From assembly GCA_035235625.1 (NCBI GenBank), contig CP141149.1, forward strand, positions 12,053,393 to 12,117,392: a stretch of 64,000 nucleotides of DNA, read 5' to 3'. Below the pieces are notes generated by a model, which ran no database searches, was not told the DNA's origin, and was given only the letters and a program-made list of their open reading frames with translations. Made by a program: the position numbers and the translations under genes. This DNA is from Saururus chinensis (Eukaryota; Streptophyta; Magnoliopsida; Piperales; Saururaceae). Of the stretch, positions 60,344 through 64,000 are shown piece after piece (position 1 is the first letter of the stretch; each line of letters starts with the position of its first letter).

Positions 60344-62682
60344 ATGGATCATGTAGAGCCTTGTTACGGGCCAGGCCCGAGTGACGCTTCTTTACTCGTA
60401 GAGTAGGAGTCACATAGGTTTGCTGCTATTTGGAGAGGAGAGGTATGATAACTTTTTTTAAAATTTGTTTCATTGTTTTTTGGTTGATATAATACGACAT
60501 GTTATAATTTTAAAATTTATTATAGGACCCCGGGTGCCTTGAGTGCACCGAACATTTTAAATACCTCCGTCATTGGCCCATAGATGAGCATATATTACCT
60601 TATATCGAGCAAGCGGGATTCGGCCATTTCATTCATCTACAGTATGTTCGTCTCGATCGGCCTCTATTGACGACTCTTGTTGAGAGATGGAGGAGGGAGA
60701 CACAGACGTTTCATTTGTCATATGGAGAGATGTCCATCACGCTTATGGATGTGGCAGTTCTATTAGGACTCCGTATTGATGGAAGTCCGGTGACAGGCAC
60801 GACAGGAGGAGCTCATATGGATATATTACTTAGACTTCTTGGTAGAGCTCCTCCTCCTACAGTGATGCATGGTAGCAGAGTGAGCCTACGATGGCTGTTA
60901 CAGGAGTTTCGTGAGCTCCCAGCAGATGCTACAGAGATAGTTATTGAGCAGCATGCACGAGCCTATATATTGCATTTACTTGGAGCCACTATATTTGCGG
61001 ATACCACGAGCAGCCACGTGCATGTTTCGTATCTCTCTCCTTCACGACTTTGACATGGCTGGCACTTATTCATGGGGCAGTGCTACTCTCGCATTCTTAT
61101 ACTGAGAGTTAGGAAAGGCATGCCAAGCCATGACCTCGGGGATTGCGGGCTGTCTTACTCTTCTTCAGGTAAATAATTGTGTAACTTTACTTGGAGTTTT
61201 AGTCACATATAATTTTTTATTTCTAATATTTGTTATCACTATTTTATGACATAGTTATGGTCGTGGGAGCACTTACACATCGGCCGACCAACTGCTGAGA
61301 TGGGTCGCTTGGTCGAGGGTGCTCCATTAGGGGCGAGGTAGGTTGTATTTATGTTTACCACATTACTTTTTGTGCAACGCTTTATGAACATATGCTGAAC
61401 TCATTTCTTAAATTTAACTCCTTAAGGTGGAATGTTCGGAAAAAGAGAACCGAAAATCCACAAGGAGTCCTCCGTTTATATAGAGGGGAGTTAGACCACC
61501 AGCGGCCATACCAGGTAATTTTATTGCCGTGTTGAACTTTTTTATATAATGATTTTAAAAAATTTTGTCGTTATTTAAACTAACTTATCTTTATATATTA
61601 TATAGATTATTTGGCAGCCGTACTCGGAGGACTTGTTGGCTGTGATACCTCCACTCTGCACTGACGGTCGAGAGGTGTGGCTTTCTCGAACCCCTCTCAT
61701 ATGTTATGAGATTATAGAGATGTATGTGCCAGATCGTGTAATGCTCCAGTTTAACCTGGAGCAAGGGGTCCCACCTTCTACTGTCGAGTTTGTCCATCGC
61801 ATCACTCGACAGGGCCGCCATATTACCGATTGGGCTATATATCATGCGTCGTATATTGCTCGATGGGAGGATAGGAGATCCACTATTATTAGAGGGGAGC
61901 TGGCTACGACATTGCGAGATGTTCGTAGTACTTATATACACTGGTATTTACCGATTACAAGGTGATATATTTTACCGCGCGATGATGTAGAGGAGATGAC
62001 ATATCAGCCTAGGGGAGCATCTTAGGCAGCTCTAGTAAGTACAACTTTGTTAATTAAGGCATATATTATTTTTTTATTTCATTTTAATTATTTATCTAAT
62101 ATTTAATTTATTTTTTTATAGCTTCGTCAGCTTCGACATACTAATGCGTATTTGAGTGATGCACTTGTCACCTGTATTTTGCGCGAGGACTTAGCAGCAA
62201 CATGTGAGTCGGTGATTAGATCGTCTAATGATGTCCTTCGTAGCTTGCCACTACTTCATTCGGTGATCACAGATGTTCATCGAGATTATCCTGTCGACGA
62301 GGCCGCTCAGACGCAGCCGATGCACTCTTCATGCCATGATATTCCATCATCATCAGCAGCATATAGCTTTCCTCCAGGTTCATCATTTCCAGATACTACA
62401 CATGTCACTCAGCCAGATCCGATTTTATATTATAGACAACATCGGCCAGCTCGTATTGTACCATCTATTACTTATGCTGAGCCGGAGCCCGAGCAGGAGC
62501 CTGACATGGAGTCGCAGCCAGAGCCCCAGCCCGAGCCTGAGCCCCAGCCCCAGTCGGAGCCCGAGCCCGAGCCCCAGTTGGAGCCAGAGTTAGAGCCACA
62601 GCCAGAGGTAGATCATGAGGAGCTCGTACACCCCCGTCGAGGACGAGGGCGAGGACGAGGACAAGGACGTAGGAGATTATGA
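60344..62682 (+). pseudogene. Plant mobile domain (PMD, MAIN-like) protein carried by the MULE, six exons, broken
   Basis: Exons with GT-AG borders are at about 60344-60442, 60526-61168, 61255-61337, 61427-61514, 61606-62034 and 62122-62682. The product starts MDHVEPCYGPGPSDASLL. Then comes the PMD: CLECTEHFKYLRHWP, LVERWRRETQTFHLSYGEMSITLMDVAVLLGLRIDG, then WLLQEF and HARAYILHLLGATIFAD. Later exons give IIWQPYSEDLL and ADWAI-like sequence (HITDWAIYHASYIARWEDR). The C terminus has a Pro-Glu repeat and an Arg-Gly-rich tail (RGRGRGRGQGRRRL). Stops at 60404 (TAG), near 61101 (TGA), 61963 (TGA) and 62023 (TAG), plus a small frame change near 61041, break it. PMD proteins of the MAIN family act in genome silencing and are shared between host genes and transposons (established knowledge). 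Confidence 0.8.
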
Positions 62683-62954
62683 TATTACTTGTGATGTATT
62701 ATATTTGTTACTCGTATATGATGTACTTTACTTATATTTGTTATGGTGATATTCGTGATAATGATATTTGTTATGGGTGGAATGAATGAAGTCGTGCATA
62801 TTTATGTGTGTTTTGTGTTCTGTGTTTTGAATGAATGAATGAACAGGGACAGGTGATAAAATTAGTTTTAAATAGTAATTTTAAAAAAATTTAAGCTGAT
62901 TTCGTCGTTTAGAACGACGAAATCAGTGTCCTCCCACGACCGAGACCGAAATAA

Positions 62955-63230
62955 CACAAGTGTGGTAGTTTCGTCATTCAGAACGACGAAATTAGCTTAA
63001 GTTAATTTCGTCGTTCTGAACGATGAAACTGGGTCAAGTAATATAAGGTTTCGTCGTTTAGAACGACGAAATCGTATTAAGCCAATTTCGTCGTTCTAAA
63101 CAACGAAATCAACTTAAAAAACATAAAAAAGCCACTTGTGGCGCTTACGCTTAATTTGGCGCTTGACGTGGCAAAAACGAACACCACTTTAGGAAAATTT
63201 TATTATTATTATTATTTTAATAAATTTCTC
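62955..63230. repeat. Right terminal inverted repeat of the MULE
   Basis: This is the inverse of the left end, with insertions and deletions. It carries 23-bp palindromes at 62969, 63006, 63049 and 63086, with a fifth at 62900 just inside. It ends GGAAAATTTTATTATTATT...AATAAATTTCTC at 63230, followed by the 9-bp duplicate TATTTTAAA (63231-63239). Confidence 0.88.
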
Positions 63231-63239
63231 TATTTTAAA

Positions 63240-64000
63240 TTATTTTTTTATTTTTTAAAAAATAATATAAAAAAATATATAAAAAATAAAAAATTTATAT
63301 TTATAATTTTATTCAAGTTAAATAGGGTTAGATCACTTAAAACTTAAACTCAACCTAATTTAAGTTAAATTTTAAAATCAAACTTCACCCATTAAGGTCA
63401 GGTTGGATTTTATGTATACCCAAGTGACATCCCTAGTCTAAAGTAGAAAAGTAAGAATCAGCCACGCTAAAAATATATGCCAACATGTAATTGGTGTCCA
63501 ACCACTTAAATTTATCCAAATAAAATTATTAATATAAGATAAATACTTTTTTTCAAAGGGAACTATTAATATAGGCCAGTACAAGTCAAGCGATAATATA
63601 CGTGGCTACCTACAGTAACTAGCTCTCGTGCCCAACTTCAGGGCAACTGACAATCCCAAGTGCAGCCTTGATTCTTCCCAACCCACTCTAGTTCTTACAC
63701 GTCACATATTCCAATCCTTCATGTTTCAATATCTTTAGCGGGCATGTATTTAGATAAATCTTTTCAGCATGGGCGACAACTATAAATCAATAACATTGTG
63801 GCAATGTTGCCAAAAGTCTTAAGGTTCATGTTGAAGGTACAGAACTGTTTCCCAGGATTTGCCTCGACTAGGTACAAAACATTAATAAAAAAAAGCCCCT
63901 CGATAGCGAAAAGTTCCCCATCAATTTTCACATGACAAGAAATGCAGAAATGCACAATGCGCAAGAACAAGAATGTCCTAATTCTGAACAACGAAAACAA
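63240..64000. other. AT-rich flank and window edge, no recognised gene
   Basis: 63240-63300 is nearly pure A/T. Beyond 63400 composition becomes more balanced. A minus-strand frame (63764 to beyond the edge, at least 78 codons) shows no domain I recognise; it could be part of a gene or transposon continuing outside the window, or chance. Confidence 0.4.

Larger units (their letters stand above)
56302..63230 (+). mobile_element. Mutator-like element (6.9 kb) with transposase and plant-mobile-domain genes
   Basis: The outer tips are GGAAAATTTATTAAAA and, inverted at the right, GAGAAATTTATTAAAA. They begin terminal inverted repeats of about 280 bp, flanked by a 9-bp direct duplication. The repeats share AAGTGGTGTTCGTTTTGCCA, TTGATTTCGT, CCTTATATTACTTGACCC, AACTTAAGCT and GAAACTACCAC. 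Inside are a GC-rich leader, a MuDR-type transposase and, in the same orientation, a plant mobile domain gene. Both genes are interrupted by stops, so this copy probably moves, if at all, only with help. It sits 24 bp beyond the MITE at 56047-56277. Confidence 0.92.

Noticed and set aside
62273-62593. Ser-Pro-Arg-rich frame (SRSPSPSPS) resembling an SR protein
   Set aside because: It is an out-of-frame reading of the PMD protein's Pro-Glu repeat.
1-64000. tRNA, rRNA or other structural RNA genes
   Set aside because: I scanned by eye for tRNA B-box-like GGTTCGAATCC and rRNA motifs and found none convincing; the TGGTATCGGAGC at 37280 is a primer-binding site.

Overview
The window is nuclear DNA of a flowering plant. 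The evidence is plant-specific genes with GT-AG introns (an EIN3-binding F-box gene and an organellar small heat-shock protein gene), plant transposon families (chromovirus-type Ty3/gypsy, MULE with plant mobile domain, CACTA-like and Stowaway-like elements, L1-type LINE remnants), and AT-rich intergenic DNA. The species cannot be named. A short interstitial CCCTAA run gives only a weak hint about telomere type.

Only two host genes look intact, both on the minus strand and about 49 kb apart. They are an EBF1/2-type F-box/LRR gene (2977-5531, two coding exons, the first only 25 nt) and a mitochondrial-type small HSP gene (54687-55588, two exons). A short broken first-exon fragment of a BRUTUS-like hemerythrin E3 ligase lies at 49690-49946.

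Region by region: 1-2230 holds short duplications and a MITE. 2230-5860 is the EBF locus. 5860-12450 is gene-free, with a MITE, a tandem duplication and a hairpin. 12452-15632 is a reverse-oriented, truncated long LTR. 16.1-21.0 kb is a mosaic of two LINE remnants and a CACTA-like block of alternating repeat modules. 21-26.6 kb shows no gene. 26606-29480 is a second, more diverged reverse LTR. 31.7-49.1 kb is a decayed Ty3/gypsy element split by a young, nested Tekay/Del-like element (33789-44483) with 3.48 kb LTRs and a perfect 5-bp target duplication. An 8-bp-TSD MITE sits in the older LTR. 50.8-52.4 kb holds a MULE-like MITE, a duplicated half of it, and a large GC-rich foldback element. 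52.4-54.7 kb is AT-rich and empty. After the HSP gene come another MITE of the same family and, 24 bp further on, a 6.9 kb MULE (56302-63230). The MULE has a perfect 9-bp target duplication, roughly 280-bp terminal inverted repeats and two broken genes: a transposase and a plant-mobile-domain protein.

The genes do not form an operon-like unit; the window is host genes embedded in nested transposons. The least ordinary signals are: 23-bp palindromes, five per end, in the MULE termini; palindromes in three related LTRs that change sequence but stay palindromic; a conserved TATA box plus splice-donor arrangement in the same LTRs; and the GC-rich foldback.
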